From Sphingomonas sp. IC081 (lineage in GTDB: Bacteria; Pseudomonadota; Alphaproteobacteria; Sphingomonadales; Sphingomonadaceae), in contig NZ_CP029761.1 of NCBI RefSeq assembly GCF_006874585.1, forward strand, positions 2,739,001 through 2,803,000: a DNA stretch of 64,000 bases. The letters run 5' to 3'. Positions within the stretch are counted from its first letter, which is position 1; the number at the start of each line of letters is the position of its first letter. Positions 1-9,164 of this stretch are shown here, one piece after another. Position numbers and translations under genes: made by a program. The notes under the pieces were generated by a model that was given only the letters and a program-made list of their open reading frames with translations, made no database searches and was not told where the DNA came from.

Positions 1-734
1 TTAAGCCCCCCATCCTCACGCGGCGGGTAGATGTTGAACCCGAAGGCGCGGCCGCCGGGGAAGACAGCGCTTTGCCAGCAATGCCCCCAGAACCCGGCGA
101 AGGCCCGGAAACCGGTACGACGGATGCGCAGGCCGTTGGCCTTGAAGGGTTGAACCTTGCCGTTGATGGAAAGCGTCCCCGTGCAGCGGAAAAGCTGTTC
201 GTAGCGCGGGCTCATGAAACTGCCCTGCTCGCCGCCCAGCGCTTCGGCCGCTTCAGGCAGGAGCGAGCCCGGCACCCAGGGCGGTGCGGCCATTTCCATG
301 TCTACCGAGATTTCGAGGTCGGCCCATGCCACCTCCTCGAAATCGGGGTTGTCGATGATTTCCTGCGCCGTGGTTTCGGCGACTTGGCCTTTGTAGGTCG
401 CGGTCCAGCGGCGGAACGGCTCCACGCATTCGAAGCGGACCGGACCGGTGCCGCGCACGGTGGGACGGCCATCCGCGCCGTAGGGCGAATGCGTCTCGCC
501 ATCACCGCGCCTGGAAAGCAGGCGGCCGTCAGCAAAGGCGACGTCCAGCCAGAATTCGTGGCGATCCCAATGCGCGCCCACCGCCTCGACGCCGATACGC
601 ATGGCGAAGAGGCCACCTTGCTCCTCGATCCAGACGTTCACGGCATCGCGCAGGCCATCGTCAGGCTTTTCAGCCACGACGAATTCGCGATCTTCAGGAA
701 CACCGCCGGTCAGGTCCGTCGCCACGGTGGCCAT
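1..734 (-). CDS. Uncharacterised protein, 3' end cut by window edge
   Basis: A leftward reading frame opens at an ATG whose complement is at 732-734, preceded by an AGGGAGAGAG ribosome-binding stretch, and stays open to the left edge, so the C-terminus is missing. About 244 residues are visible. The product has no signal peptide and no clear membrane segment; it is rich in Trp, Phe and acidic residues and looks like a soluble beta-rich protein. It vaguely resembles the uncharacterised lipocalin/CrtC-like proteins (DUF7064/7065 type) common near sphingomonad steroid and aromatic catabolic genes, but that is memory of a family and not a motif match. No function can be assigned. Codon use is like its neighbours. 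Confidence 0.6.
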   Translation of the reverse strand, partial: MATVATDLTGGVPEDREFVVAEKPDDGLRDAVNVWIEEQGGLFAMRIGVEAVGAHWDRHEFWLDVAFADGRLLSRRGDGETHSPYGADGRPTVRGTGPVRFECVEPFRRWTATYKGQVAETTAQEIIDNPDFEEVAWADLEISVDMEMAAPPWVPGSLLPEAAEALGGEQGSFMSPRYEQLFRCTGTLSINGKVQPFKANGLRIRRTGFRAFAGFWGHCWQSAVFPGGRAFGFNIYPPREDGGL

Positions 735-839
735 GACACTCTCTCCCTCGTTTTGCCGGGGAGGCTGTCATGGCCCGCGCGTCAGGTCACGCCCCGGCCC
801 GTGCGCCGGGGCGATATCGCGCCTGTCTCAAGCGGCATT

Positions 840-1000
840 TTTTAAAATGTGCAGAAAGCGCATTTTGCGCGGCACCAGCCCACGCCCCCACCCGACCTTC
901 CATCAGGATACACGCGTGGGAGGTCGGGTGGGGGCGTGGGGTGGGGGCCTAGGGTGGGGGCCTGGGCTGGTGCCGCAAATCCGGCCTGCGGCCGGATTTC
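840..1000. repeat. Three-hairpin palindromic repeat, copy 1
   Basis: Non-coding element filling most of the gap left of map. It has three parts in a row: a small hairpin around 844-866 (AAAATGTGC / GCGCATTTT), a long GC-rich stem running from about 871 to 974 (arm CCACGCCCCCACCCGACC against GGTCGGGTGGGGGCGTGG), and a third hairpin 978-999 (AAATCCGGCC / GGCCGGATTT). The right arm of the long stem carries an extra G-rich stretch at about 940-961. The loop of the long stem contains CAGGATAC (904-911), the reverse complement of the loop 8-mer in copies at 31687 and 36237, so this copy is inverted relative to them. It abuts the map stop codon. Confidence 0.8.
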
Positions 1001-1002
1001 AA

Positions 1003-1833
1003 TCAGGCGTAAGGCGGCTTGTGCAGGCCCTTGGGGCTGGTCGTGAAGATCTCGCAGCCGGTCTCGGTGATGCCGATCGAATGCTCGAACTGGGCCGAGA
1101 GCGACTTGTCGCGCGTCACCGCCGTCCAGCCGTCCGACAGCAGCTTCACCGGCGGCTTGCCGAGGTTGATCATCGGCTCGATGGTCATGAACATGCCCGG
1201 CTTGAGCAGCGGGCCGGTGCCGGGGCGACCGGCGTGGACCACTTCGGGCGCATCGTGGAACAGGCGGCCGAGGCCGTGGCCGCAGAATTCGCGCACGACG
1301 CCGTAGCGGAACGATTCGGCATAGGCCTGGATCGCCGCGCCGATGTCACCCACGCGGTTGCCGGGCTTGGCCTGCTCGATGCCGATCATCAGGCATTCGT
1401 AAGTCACGTCGACGAGGCGGCGGGCCTTCAGCGAAACGTCGCCGGCCAGATACATGCGGCTGGTGTCGCCGTGCCAGCCATCCAGCAGCGGAGTCACGTC
1501 GATATTGACGATATCGCCGTCCTTGATGGTCTTTTCCGACGGAATGCCGTGGCAGACCACGTGGTTGATCGAGATGCAGCACGAATGCGCATAACCGCGA
1601 TAGCCAAGCGTGGCGGGCACCGCGCCGCCGTCCAGCGTCAGTTCGCGGACCTTGTCGTCGATGGCGGCGGTGGTGACGCCGGGCTGCACCATCGGCGCGA
1701 TCTCGTCGAGAATCATGGCGGCAAGGCGGCCCGCCTTGCGCATGCCCTCGAACCCTTCGGGTCCGTGCAACTTGATGGTGCCGTCGCGCAGGACGGTTTC
1801 GCTTCCGGGCTCTACGATCTGGTATTCGGTCAT
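1003..1833 (-). CDS. map: Type I methionine aminopeptidase
   Basis: Removes the initiator Met from nascent cytosolic proteins; a dinuclear metallopeptidase of the pita-bread fold (M24A). The 276-residue product starting MTEYQIVEPG has the family's regular length and conserved stretches: the HGIPS substrate-pocket motif, the metal ligands in NIDVTPLLDGWHGD and in the GHGLGRLFHDAP block, and the final FEHSIGITETG. The frame is open 7 codons upstream to 1854, but the internal ATG at 1833 gives the usual N-terminus. It reads toward the three-hairpin repeat at 840-1000, which may serve as its 3' end structure. The gene stands alone. Confidence 0.95.
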   Translation of the reverse strand: MTEYQIVEPGSETVLRDGTIKLHGPEGFEGMRKAGRLAAMILDEIAPMVQPGVTTAAIDDKVRELTLDGGAVPATLGYRGYAHSCCISINHVVCHGIPSEKTIKDGDIVNIDVTPLLDGWHGDTSRMYLAGDVSLKARRLVDVTYECLMIGIEQAKPGNRVGDIGAAIQAYAESFRYGVVREFCGHGLGRLFHDAPEVVHAGRPGTGPLLKPGMFMTIEPMINLGKPPVKLLSDGWTAVTRDKSLSAQFEHSIGITETGCEIFTTSPKGLHKPPYA

Positions 1834-1908
1834 GCCCGCCAAGATAGCGGGCATGAACCGAAATTGCGAATCAGGACTGCGCAGGCCCGGTTGCGTTTGG
1901 GGGAGAGT

Positions 1909-2757
1909 TCACTTTCCCAGCGAGAAACTGGTCCGGTACTGCGGTTTCAGCGCCGCCATCACCGCGCCCGTCACCCCCAGGGTGATCTCGTAGCTGCCCT
2001 CGGCATAAGGCCCCGCGTTGTAAGGCGGCACCCGCACGCCGATGCGATCGAAAGTCTGCCCGTTGCTGGAGCCCAGGATCACCACCTGGTCGAGCGGATC
2101 GATGCAGTCGCTGAACATCTCGTCATCGCCGCGCACCACCGGCGCGCCGCGGCGCCTGGCGCGCTCCTTGTCGAGCGCATCGCAGAACGGCCCCTGCAGC
2201 GCCTTGGTCAACGCCGCCTTGCTGGTGAAAAGATCGACGGGCGCACGCGCCGTCTCGGCATGGCGATCCCACAAGAGCGTATCCGAACCGCTCATCCCGT
2301 GCGCACCGCCGGAGAAGGTATAGAACTCGGAGGAGATCGACAGCCAGCCGGGCAGGCTCGTCACCACCTTCCAGTCCTCGCCATAACTGTGCGCGTGATA
2401 GGGGAACCCGTCCTTCCTGGCCTCGGCGCGGTCTTCCCTGGCCGAGGCGATCAGTTCGGCGCGCTGCGCCTCGAGCTGCTTGTCGAGCGCGGCCTTGAGG
2501 CCGGGGATCGCGCCCACCGCATCGGGATAGGAGTAGGTGAACTCGTAAAGATCGTTCTCGTCCTTTTCGGAGCGGGCGCCGCCTGCGGGCACGGTGCTGG
2601 CATCATCGGTGGGTGTACCGGCATCCTCGCTTGCCGCCTCGACCGGCGCCTCGGAGGCCGTCGCGGTGGTGGCCGGCGCCGGATCACCCTTGCAACCCGC
2701 CAGCAAAATCAGGCCCATTGCAGCAGACGCTGCCAACCAACTACGAATTCGCATCAT
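1909..2757 (-). CDS. Lipoprotein with DUF4163/DUF3298-type (RsiV-like) domain
   Basis: Product of about 282 residues beginning MMRIRSWLAA (a second ATG follows at once). A hydrophobic leader ends in the lipobox LLAGC, so the mature protein should be lipid-anchored in the envelope. A low-complexity Ala/Thr/Glu linker follows (about residues 28-60), then a globular domain with the pattern of DUF4163/DUF3298 proteins, including the block SSEFYTFSGGAHGMSG, typical of the family that contains the anti-sigma factor RsiV and PdaC. Enzymatic function is unknown. The M17 peptidase gene starts divergently 45 bases away, so the two share a very short promoter region. Confidence 0.75.
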   Translation of the reverse strand: MMRIRSWLAASAAMGLILLAGCKGDPAPATTATASEAPVEAASEDAGTPTDDASTVPAGGARSEKDENDLYEFTYSYPDAVGAIPGLKAALDKQLEAQRAELIASAREDRAEARKDGFPYHAHSYGEDWKVVTSLPGWLSISSEFYTFSGGAHGMSGSDTLLWDRHAETARAPVDLFTSKAALTKALQGPFCDALDKERARRRGAPVVRGDDEMFSDCIDPLDQVVILGSSNGQTFDRIGVRVPPYNAGPYAEGSYEITLGVTGAVMAALKPQYRTSFSLGK

Positions 2758-2801
2758 TTTCCTCTCGGCTACCGCCCCCGGGAAGGCTAGAGAATCTCGC
2801 C

Positions 2802-4196
2802 ATGAGCGACAAGAACGCATTGATTCAGCCCGATCGCGGCCAGAAGGCCGTGACCATCCACCTCCTGAACAAGGATGGCCTGGAGCCGTTCCTCAAGGGC
2901 CTCTCGGCGCCCCAGCGTGCCGCGCTCGACGCGCAGAAATTCACTGGCGAGGCGGGCAGCCACGCGATCTTCGCGGACGGCGACGGCTGGGCGGTCGCGG
3001 CCGGCGTCGCCGACCCCGCCGCGCTCACTTCGTGGTGCCTTGGCAAGCTGGCCGACGTGCTGCCCGAAGGCACCTATCGCTGCTCCGGGGGTGAGGCCGG
3101 CAAGGCGCTGCTCGGCTGGATCACCGGGCAGTACCGGTTCGACCGCTACCGTTCCGACGCCTCGGACGAAGGCCCGCGCATTCTCCTCACCACCGAGGTC
3201 AAGGCGATCGACGCCGTGACCGCCGCAGCGGACGCGACCGAACTGGTCCGCGATCTCGTCAATACCCCCGCCGAGGACATGGGCCCCGGCCAGCTCGAAG
3301 CCGAAGCCGAAGGGCTGGCCAAGGCGTTTCGCGCGGAAATCCATGTCACGCGCGGTGAAATGCTCGAACGCGAATATCCGATGGTCCATGCCGTCGGCCG
3401 TGCGGCAGGGCGCTCCCACGCGCCGCGCCTGATCGAGCTGGAATGGGGCGATCCCAGGCATCCGAAGATCGCCGTCGTCGGCAAGGGCGTCTGCTTCGAT
3501 TCGGGCGGGCTCGACATCAAGCCGGGCGCGGGCATGCTGCTGATGAAAAAGGACATGGGCGGCGCCGCCCACGCCCTCGCGCTTGCCCGCCTGATCATGG
3601 GCGCCAAGCTGCCGGTGCGCCTGCACCTGCTGATCCCGGCGGTGGAGAACGCCATCGCCGGCAACGCCTTCCGCCCCGGCGACGTGCTGAAAAGCCGCGC
3701 CGGGATCTCGGTCGAGATCGGCAACACCGATGCCGAAGGCCGCCTGATCCTTGGCGATGCGCTGGCCCGCGCGGGCGAGAAGGAGCCCGAACTGGTGATC
3801 GACTTCGCCACCCTGACCGGCGCCGCCCGCGTGGCCGTGGGGCCCGACCTTCCCGCGCTGTTCACCCGCGAGGACCGCACCGCACAGGAAATCCTCGACG
3901 CCGGACTTGCCGTCGACGATCCCTGCTGGCGCCTGCCGCTCTACGAGGGTTACCGCGAATACCTGAAGTCCGACATCGCCGACATCAACAATGCCGGATC
4001 GAGCGGGTTTGCCGGTTCCAGCACCGCCGCGCTGTTCCTCGACCGCTTCGTGCCCGCCGGAACCGACTGGATTCACTTCGATACCTTCGCGTGGCGCCCC
4101 GTCGCCAAGCCGGGCCGCCCCAAGGGCGGCGAGGCGCTGGGCCTGCGCGCGGCATGGCACCTGTTGCAGCAGCGCTACACCCCGACCGGCAGCTGA
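2802..4196 (+). CDS. Leucyl aminopeptidase family (M17) peptidase
   Basis: Cytosolic zinc/manganese aminopeptidase, 464 residues. The C-terminal catalytic half has the M17 signatures: VGKGVCFDSGGLDIKP (metal-binding Lys and Asp) followed by a KKDMGGAAH block, and the NTDAEGRLILGDAL motif carrying the catalytic Arg. The N-terminal part is a divergent regulatory domain, as in the PepB/LAP2-like subgroup common in alphaproteobacteria. The start at 2802 (MSDKNALIQP) is chosen because the frame upstream overlaps the divergent lipoprotein gene. Followed 63 bases later by a small SH3-type gene in the same direction. Confidence 0.92.
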   Translation: MSDKNALIQPDRGQKAVTIHLLNKDGLEPFLKGLSAPQRAALDAQKFTGEAGSHAIFADGDGWAVAAGVADPAALTSWCLGKLADVLPEGTYRCSGGEAGKALLGWITGQYRFDRYRSDASDEGPRILLTTEVKAIDAVTAAADATELVRDLVNTPAEDMGPGQLEAEAEGLAKAFRAEIHVTRGEMLEREYPMVHAVGRAAGRSHAPRLIELEWGDPRHPKIAVVGKGVCFDSGGLDIKPGAGMLLMKKDMGGAAHALALARLIMGAKLPVRLHLLIPAVENAIAGNAFRPGDVLKSRAGISVEIGNTDAEGRLILGDALARAGEKEPELVIDFATLTGAARVAVGPDLPALFTREDRTAQEILDAGLAVDDPCWRLPLYEGYREYLKSDIADINNAGSSGFAGSSTAALFLDRFVPAGTDWIHFDTFAWRPVAKPGRPKGGEALGLRAAWHLLQQRYTPTGS

Positions 4197-4259
4197 TGTT
4201 GCGAAATCGGCGAAGCATCGCTAAGCGCGCGCATCTTTGCTTTTGGAGATTCCCCCGCG

Positions 4260-4625
4260 TTGGCCACTGAGGATTCCTATACCCGCCCCCTGATCGACGG
4301 CTCGCTTGCCGAAAAGCAGCTTGCCATGACGGGGCCGAGCGTGACCGCGGATCCCGGCTGCCTGCCCGTGCGCGGCGACCTTGCGCATATCAAGCTCGCA
4401 GGCCGCTACTTCGTGCCGCACTATGCGGTGCCGATGCCGCACACGATCCTGGCCGGCGCCGTGCTGCGCAGCTTCGGGCGTGACGAGGCCGAGGCGATTC
4501 GCGATCTTCCCGCGGGCGAGACCTTCAACGTGCTCGACATCGCCGGCCAGTGGGCCTGGGGGCAGCTGGGCGAGGACGGCCAGGTCGGCTATGTCGCGCT
4601 CGCGCAGATCGAGGCCGTGAAGTAA
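4260..4625 (+). CDS. Small SH3-like domain protein
   Basis: A 121-residue protein read from a TTG at 4260, with GGAG about ten bases upstream. The N-terminal 40 residues resemble the segment before the SH3b module in NlpC/P60-associated proteins; the C-terminal part (LPAGETFNVLDIAGQWAWGQ and what follows) fits a bacterial SH3 fold. No signal peptide and no peptidase Cys/His is present, so it may be a free SH3 module or a partner of a cell-wall hydrolase coded elsewhere. Its TAA shares one base with the ATG of argC, so the two are translationally coupled. Confidence 0.7.
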   Translation: MATEDSYTRPLIDGSLAEKQLAMTGPSVTADPGCLPVRGDLAHIKLAGRYFVPHYAVPMPHTILAGAVLRSFGRDEAEAIRDLPAGETFNVLDIAGQWAWGQLGEDGQVGYVALAQIEAVK

Positions 4626-5548
4626 TGGCAAAAAGCGTCTTCATCGACGGGGCCGCCGGCACCACCGGGCTCGAAATCGCCGAACGCCTTGCCGGTCGCA
4701 GCGAATTCGAACTGATCGTGCTGGACGAGGCGCGCCGCAAGGACGACGGCGCCCGCGCCGAAGCGCTCAATGCCGCCGATTTCGTGATCCTCTGCCTGCC
4801 CGACGATGCCGCCAGGGCCGCCGTCGGCATGATCCGCAACGACACCACCCGCGTGATCGACGCCTCCTCGGCGCACCGGGTTTCGCCGGAGTGGACTTAC
4901 GGCTTCCCCGAAGTGGTCGGCCGCGAGACCGTCGCCGCCGCGCGTTTCGTCAGCAATCCGGGCTGCTATCCCACCGGCTTCATCGCGCTGGTCGCGCCGC
5001 TGGTGCGCGCCGGGCTGCTGCCCGCCGACTGGCCTTACGTGTGCCACGCCGTCTCGGGCTATTCGGGCGGCGGCAAGGCCCTGATCGCGCACTTCGAGGA
5101 AGACCGCGACATTGCCTTCCGGGCCTATGGCCTGGCGCTTGGCCACAAGCATGTGCCGGAAATGACCACCCATGCCGGGCTGACCCACGCGCCGATCTTC
5201 GCCCCCGCCGTCGTGCCCGCGCATCGCGGCATGCTGGTCGAGGTACCGCTGCATCTCTCGATGATGGCCAAGGCGGGAAGCCCTGCCGAACTGCGTGCCG
5301 CCCTCGCCGCGTTCTATGCGGGCAGCGAGATCGTCACCGTGGTCGACGACCAGCCGGGCGAACTGCTGCTGCGCGCCTCGATGGATCCGGTCGACACGCT
5401 GACGCTGCGTGTACTGGGTTCGCAGGACGGATCGCAGGCGCGCATGGTCGCCATGCTCGACAATCTGGGCAAGGGCGCGAGCGGTGCTGCGGTGCAGAAC
5501 CTCAACCTGATGGCCGGTCTTCCCGAGACGGCAGGCCTCCGCCTCTAG
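4625..5548 (+). CDS. argC: N-acetyl-gamma-glutamyl-phosphate reductase
   Basis: Third step of arginine synthesis: NADPH-dependent reduction of N-acetylglutamyl phosphate to the semialdehyde. The 307-residue length marks the short (type 2) ArgC. Visible features are the N-terminal nucleotide-binding GAAGTTGLEI, the catalytic Cys in SNPGCYPTG and the SGYSGGGK substrate loop. The ATG overlaps the stop of the upstream SH3 gene (TAATG). The stop codon TAG at 5546-5548 is formed by the TA target site plus the first base of a MITE, which lies between the gene and its probable terminator at 5951. Confidence 0.95.
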   Translation: MAKSVFIDGAAGTTGLEIAERLAGRSEFELIVLDEARRKDDGARAEALNAADFVILCLPDDAARAAVGMIRNDTTRVIDASSAHRVSPEWTYGFPEVVGRETVAAARFVSNPGCYPTGFIALVAPLVRAGLLPADWPYVCHAVSGYSGGGKALIAHFEEDRDIAFRAYGLALGHKHVPEMTTHAGLTHAPIFAPAVVPAHRGMLVEVPLHLSMMAKAGSPAELRAALAAFYAGSEIVTVVDDQPGELLLRASMDPVDTLTLRVLGSQDGSQARMVAMLDNLGKGASGAAVQNLNLMAGLPETAGLRL

Positions 5549-5918
5549 GCGGCGTGGACACATTCCGCGTTGCCACGGCTGGAGACAAAAGCCGTCAATT
5601 CAAGAAGGTGAGGCGCAGGAGTATGTCGATACTTCCAGCCGAGCCGACGCCGAAGGGACGGCTTTTGCCTCCAGCCCCGTAGGGGTTGCCCTGCAAGCTG
5701 CGCCAGCAGCGTTGCTCCGCCTTGAAAGAGGCCCGATACTTCCAGCCGAGCCGACGCCGAAGGGACGGCTTTTGCCTCCAGCCCCGTAGGGGTTGCCCTG
5801 CAAGCTGCGCCAGCAGCGTTGCTCCGCCTTGAAAGAGGCCCGCTCTTCCTGCGGCTTCGCGCCTTGCTGGCGCAGCTTGCAGGGCAACCGTGGCAATGCG
5901 GAATGTGTCCACGCCGCC
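5548..5918. mobile_element. MITE-like element 1 (TA-flanked, 31-bp inverted ends)
   Basis: A 371-base non-coding element bounded by TA on both sides (5546-5547 and 5919-5920, each inside CTAG). Its ends are inverted repeats of 31 bases with one mismatch (5548-5578 against the complement of 5888-5918; both begin GGCGGCGTGGACACATTCCG). The interior contains a perfect 107-base tandem duplication and a hairpin arm near 5861-5885 (TGCTGGCGCAGCTTGCAGGG) that can pair with either duplicate. No transposase is coded. A short interior stretch (GTATGTCGATA) recalls the elements at 30761 and 44477, though the ends differ. TA duplication fits IS630/mariner-type or some IS5-type parents. Confidence 0.85.
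5627..5840. repeat. Perfect 107-bp tandem duplication inside MITE 1
   Basis: 5627-5733 and 5734-5840 read identically base for base, beginning CGATACTTCCAGCC and ending TTGAAAGAGGCC. The absence of any difference suggests a recent duplication by slippage or recombination. Each unit contains the half-stem GTTGCCCTGCAAGCTGCGCC that can pair with the right part of the element. It is not a CRISPR array: there are only two contiguous units and no spacers. Confidence 0.95.
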
Positions 5919-5950
5919 TAGACAAACGCCTTCTCGTATACGAACATGAG

Positions 5951-5985
5951 CGCCGCAGGTCCGATCCGGTCCTGCGGCGTTTTTC
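5951..5985 (+). terminator. Rho-independent terminator, probably of argC
   Basis: CGCCGCAGG (5951-5959), an 11-base loop, then CCTGCGGCG (5971-5979), followed by TTTTTCG. A perfect 9-bp stem with a T run. It lies about 400 bases after the argC stop because the MITE is inserted between them, so argC transcripts probably include the MITE RNA. Confidence 0.8.
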
Positions 5986-6211
5986 GTTAACGCGCCCAGG
6001 CGGCGTTAACCACACGACCGGTCGGCGCGCCTCGACGCCTTGCCAGCAGGCAGCGCGTGCACAATTTTCAGGCAAGCCCTGCCCATTTCTTGAACAGATA
6101 TTGTGCCTGAATGGGGATTCACCCACACAAGACTGCTTAACGGCTATCGAAAAGGTGCAAATCCGGGCTTTTCGCGCCTGCACAGTTCGCCTAGGACTTT
6201 CCCATCCGCAT

Positions 6212-6226
6212 TGGCACGATTCTTGA
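6212..6226 (+). promoter_or_regulatory. Sigma-54 promoter for glnB-glnA
   Basis: TGGCAC at 6212-6217, five bases, then TTGA at 6223-6226: the -24/-12 pattern of RpoN promoters (consensus TGGCAC-N5-TTGC), with one mismatch in the -12 element. It lies about 90 bases upstream of glnB. NtrC-activated sigma-54 transcription of glnB/glnA is well known in proteobacteria, which supports the call. GCACAAT (6060-6066) and ATTGTGC (6100-6106) farther upstream could be activator half-sites, but their spacing is not canonical. Confidence 0.7.
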
Positions 6227-6309
6227 GTTGGGAATCGCGCGCGAGGCAGCTGGTTCCCGGGACCGGACTCCTCATCGGAAGAAGCCGGGAAACAACCGCA
6301 GGGGTCTAG

Positions 6310-6654
<345 letters not shown>

Positions 6655-6864
6655 GCGCGCGCCGCCTCGAATGCCCGGGAAGGGGATCGTCCGCGGCCTG
6701 GTGGACGCGGCTTCCCGCCAAGAGCTTTTTCCGGCCCCTGACTGAACAAGGACGGGCCGGACCGGGAATGGGTGGTCGGGGGGCCGCCCATTCCCGCCAT
6801 ACCGAATGCCAAAACCCAAAAGTCTCTTTCGGGATCGGAAGAGCATCACTGGAGAACCACGATA

Positions 6865-8274
6865 ATGGCTAGTGCAAAGGACGTCCTCAAGAAGATCAAG
6901 GACGAGGAAATCGAGTGGGTTGACCTGCGTTTCACCGACCCCAAGGGCAAGTGGCAGCACCTCACCATGGTTTCGTCGGTCCTGGGCGAGGACGAGCTGG
7001 AAGACGGCCTGATGTTCGACGGTTCGTCGATCGAAGGCTGGAAGGCCATCAACGAGTCGGACATGATCCTCAAGCCCGACCTCGACGCCGCCTACGTCGA
7101 TCCGTTCTCGGCCACCCCGATGCTGATCCTGTTCTGCGACATCGTCGAACCCTCGACCGGCGAACTCTATGCCCGCGACCCGCGTTCGACCGCGAAGCGC
7201 GCGGAATCGTTCGTCAAGTCGGCCGGTTTCGGCGACACCGTCTACGTCGGCCCCGAAGCCGAATTCTTCATGTTCGACGACGTGAAGTTCTACGACGGCT
7301 ATGAAGGCAACGGCTTCAAGATCGACGACATCGAACTGCCCGGCAACTCGGACAAGTCGTACGAGCAGGGCAACCTTGCCCACCGTCCGCGCGCCAAGGG
7401 CGGCTACTTCCCGGTCGCCCCGGTCGACTCGGCTGTCGACATTCGCGCCGAAATGGTTTCGACCATGCTCGAAATGGGCCTGCCCTGCGACAAGCACCAC
7501 CACGAAGTGGCCGCTGCCCAGCACGAACTCGGCCTGACCTTCGGCACGCTGGTCCAGACCGCCGACCGCATGCAGATCTACAAGTACGTCGTGCACATGG
7601 TTGCGCAGGCTTACGGCAAGACCGCCACGTTCATGCCGAAGCCGATCATGAAGGACAACGGCTCGGGTATGCACACGCATATCTCGATCTGGGACAAGGG
7701 CAGCCCGCTGTTCGCCGGTAACGGCTATGCCGGTCTGTCGGACATGTGCCTGTACTTCATCGGCGGCGTCATCAAGCACGCCAAGGCCCTCAACGCCTTC
7801 ACCAACCCGACCACCAACAGCTACAAGCGCCTGGTGCCGGGCTACGAAGCCCCCGTGCTGCTCGCCTACTCGGCGCGCAACCGTTCGGCCTCGTGCCGCA
7901 TCCCCTACGGTGCGGGCGACAAGGCAAAGCGCGTGGAATTCCGCTTCCCCGACGCGATGGCCAACCCGTACCTGTGCTACGCCTCGCTGCTGATGGCCGG
8001 CCTCGACGGCATCAAGAACAAGATCCACCCTGGCGACGCCATGGACAAGAACCTCTACGATCTGCCGCCGGCCGAACTCGCCGAAGTGCCGACCGTCTGC
8101 GGTTCGCTCCGTGAAGCGCTCGACTCGCTGGCCGCCGACCACGACTTCCTTCTCGAAGGCGGCGTGTTCACCAAGGACCAGATCGAAGCCTACCTCGAAC
8201 TCAAGTGGCCCGAAGTGCTGCGCTGGGAAACCACGCCGTCGGCGGTCGAGTTCGACATGTACTACAGCGCCTGA
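6865..8274 (+). CDS. glnA: Type I glutamine synthetase
   Basis: ATP-dependent synthesis of glutamine from glutamate and ammonia; dodecameric cytosolic enzyme. The 469 residues match the usual 468-470. Visible are the active-site [12 protein letters not shown] and the [10 protein letters not shown] block, the substrate loop [19 protein letters not shown], and NLYDLPP near residue 398 holding the Tyr modified by GlnE. The start at [10 protein letters not shown] is the normal one and is preceded by a GGAG-type site. glnA shares the transcription unit with glnB and ends before a hairpin at 8333. Confidence 0.98.
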   Translation: MASAKDVLKKIKDEEIEWVDLRFTDPKGKWQHLTMVSSVLGEDELEDGLMFDGSSIEGWKAINESDMILKPDLDAAYVDPFSATPMLILFCDIVEPSTGELYARDPRSTAKRAESFVKSAGFGDTVYVGPEAEFFMFDDVKFYDGYEGNGFKIDDIELPGNSDKSYEQGNLAHRPRAKGGYFPVAPVDSAVDIRAEMVSTMLEMGLPCDKHHHEVAAAQHELGLTFGTLVQTADRMQIYKYVVHMVAQAYGKTATFMPKPIMKDNGSGMHTHISIWDKGSPLFAGNGYAGLSDMCLYFIGGVIKHAKALNAFTNPTTNSYKRLVPGYEAPVLLAYSARNRSASCRIPYGAGDKAKRVEFRFPDAMANPYLCYASLLMAGLDGIKNKIHPGDAMDKNLYDLPPAELAEVPTVCGSLREALDSLAADHDFLLEGGVFTKDQIEAYLELKWPEVLRWETTPSAVEFDMYYSA

Positions 8275-8332
8275 TCCGCGCTGCCTCTCCGCTCTTTCAT
8301 GGGCGGCGAGGGGGAAATCGGTTCACCGAGCG

Positions 8333-8359
8333 GGGCGTCCGGACTTTGTCCGGGCGCCC
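8333..8359 (+). terminator. Hairpin terminator after glnA
   Basis: GGGCGTCCGGA (8333-8343) pairs with TCCGGGCGCCC (8349-8359), 11 bp with one G.T pair and a 5-base loop. Only a weak T-rich tail (TATTCCTTT) follows. It lies 60 bases beyond the glnA stop. Confidence 0.6.
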
Positions 8360-8510
8360 TATTCCTTTGCGCATAGCGCCGCTGCGCCGCCGCGCCGCCG
8401 CGTTCGGCCGCTATTCAGGCAGGACAACCTACCGAACGGGCTCGCCACAAGCCCGGTTCCGGGCGCCATGGCGCCGCTCGCCCGAACTGTTCCTCTCGAG
8501 GTTTCGCCCC

Positions 8511-9086
8511 ATGCGCAAAGCCCTCCTTGCCGCTCCGTTCCTCGCCGCTGCCCTGATGCTTGCCGCCTGTTCGGGGGAAACGCCTGCGACCAGCTCTTCC
8601 AGCGATACCACCGAAGCGACCACCGCAAACGAGACCCTGCCGGAAATGCTCGACGATGCCGACGGCCTGCAGACAATGGCCGAAGCGCTCAAGACCACCG
8701 GGCTGGAACGCCTGTTTGCCGGCAAGGGCAGTTATACCCTGCTTGCCCCCGAGGACGACGCCTTCGACGCGCTGGGCGACAAGGCCAAGGCCGTGACGCA
8801 AGCGCAGGACCATGCCGCCCTCACCGCCCTGGTGCGCAGCCACATGCTTGCCGGATACCGGACACCCGAGGACATCGCCGCAGCCATTGCCGCTGCCGGG
8901 ACCGGCACGGTCTCGCTGCCGACGCTGGGCGGCGGCACGCTCACGTTCCGCAAAACCGGCACGCCATCGGCCGATACCATCACCGTGACCGCCGACGACG
9001 GCGCGCAGGCCACCCTGCTCGACCAGCCCGTGGCGGCGGGCAGCAGTATCGCGATTCCGGTCAGCGGCGTACTGCGCAAGTTGTGA
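8511..9086 (+). CDS. Fasciclin-domain lipoprotein
   Basis: Product of 191 residues. The leader MRKALLAAPF..LMLAACSGE ends in the lipobox LAAC, so it should be lipid-anchored in the envelope. After a Ser/Thr linker (residues 23-40) one FAS1 (fasciclin) domain follows: the H1-like stretch YTLLAPEDDAFDALGDKA and the H2-like stretch near the end (SIAIPVSGVLRKL) are recognisable. Such proteins are thought to act in cell-surface adhesion; the substrate is unknown. Monocistronic between glnA and the lysozyme gene. The ATG is chosen because the signal peptide starts there. Confidence 0.85.
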   Translation: MRKALLAAPFLAAALMLAACSGETPATSSSSDTTEATTANETLPEMLDDADGLQTMAEALKTTGLERLFAGKGSYTLLAPEDDAFDALGDKAKAVTQAQDHAALTALVRSHMLAGYRTPEDIAAAIAAAGTGTVSLPTLGGGTLTFRKTGTPSADTITVTADDGAQATLLDQPVAAGSSIAIPVSGVLRKL

Positions 9087-9164
9087 CCCTTCGAAAAACC
9101 ATTTTCCTACAGCCCCGGTTCCGGCTTACTTGATCGGCCTTTCTCACAGTGACGGAGAGGCGCC

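Noticed and set aside
5627..5840. Possible CRISPR array
   Set aside because: Only two contiguous 107-base units without spacers; no cas genes in the window.
5595..5912. Overlapping short frames inside MITE 1
   Set aside because: They repeat the same peptide because of the 107-base duplication, have no ribosome-binding site and match no protein type.
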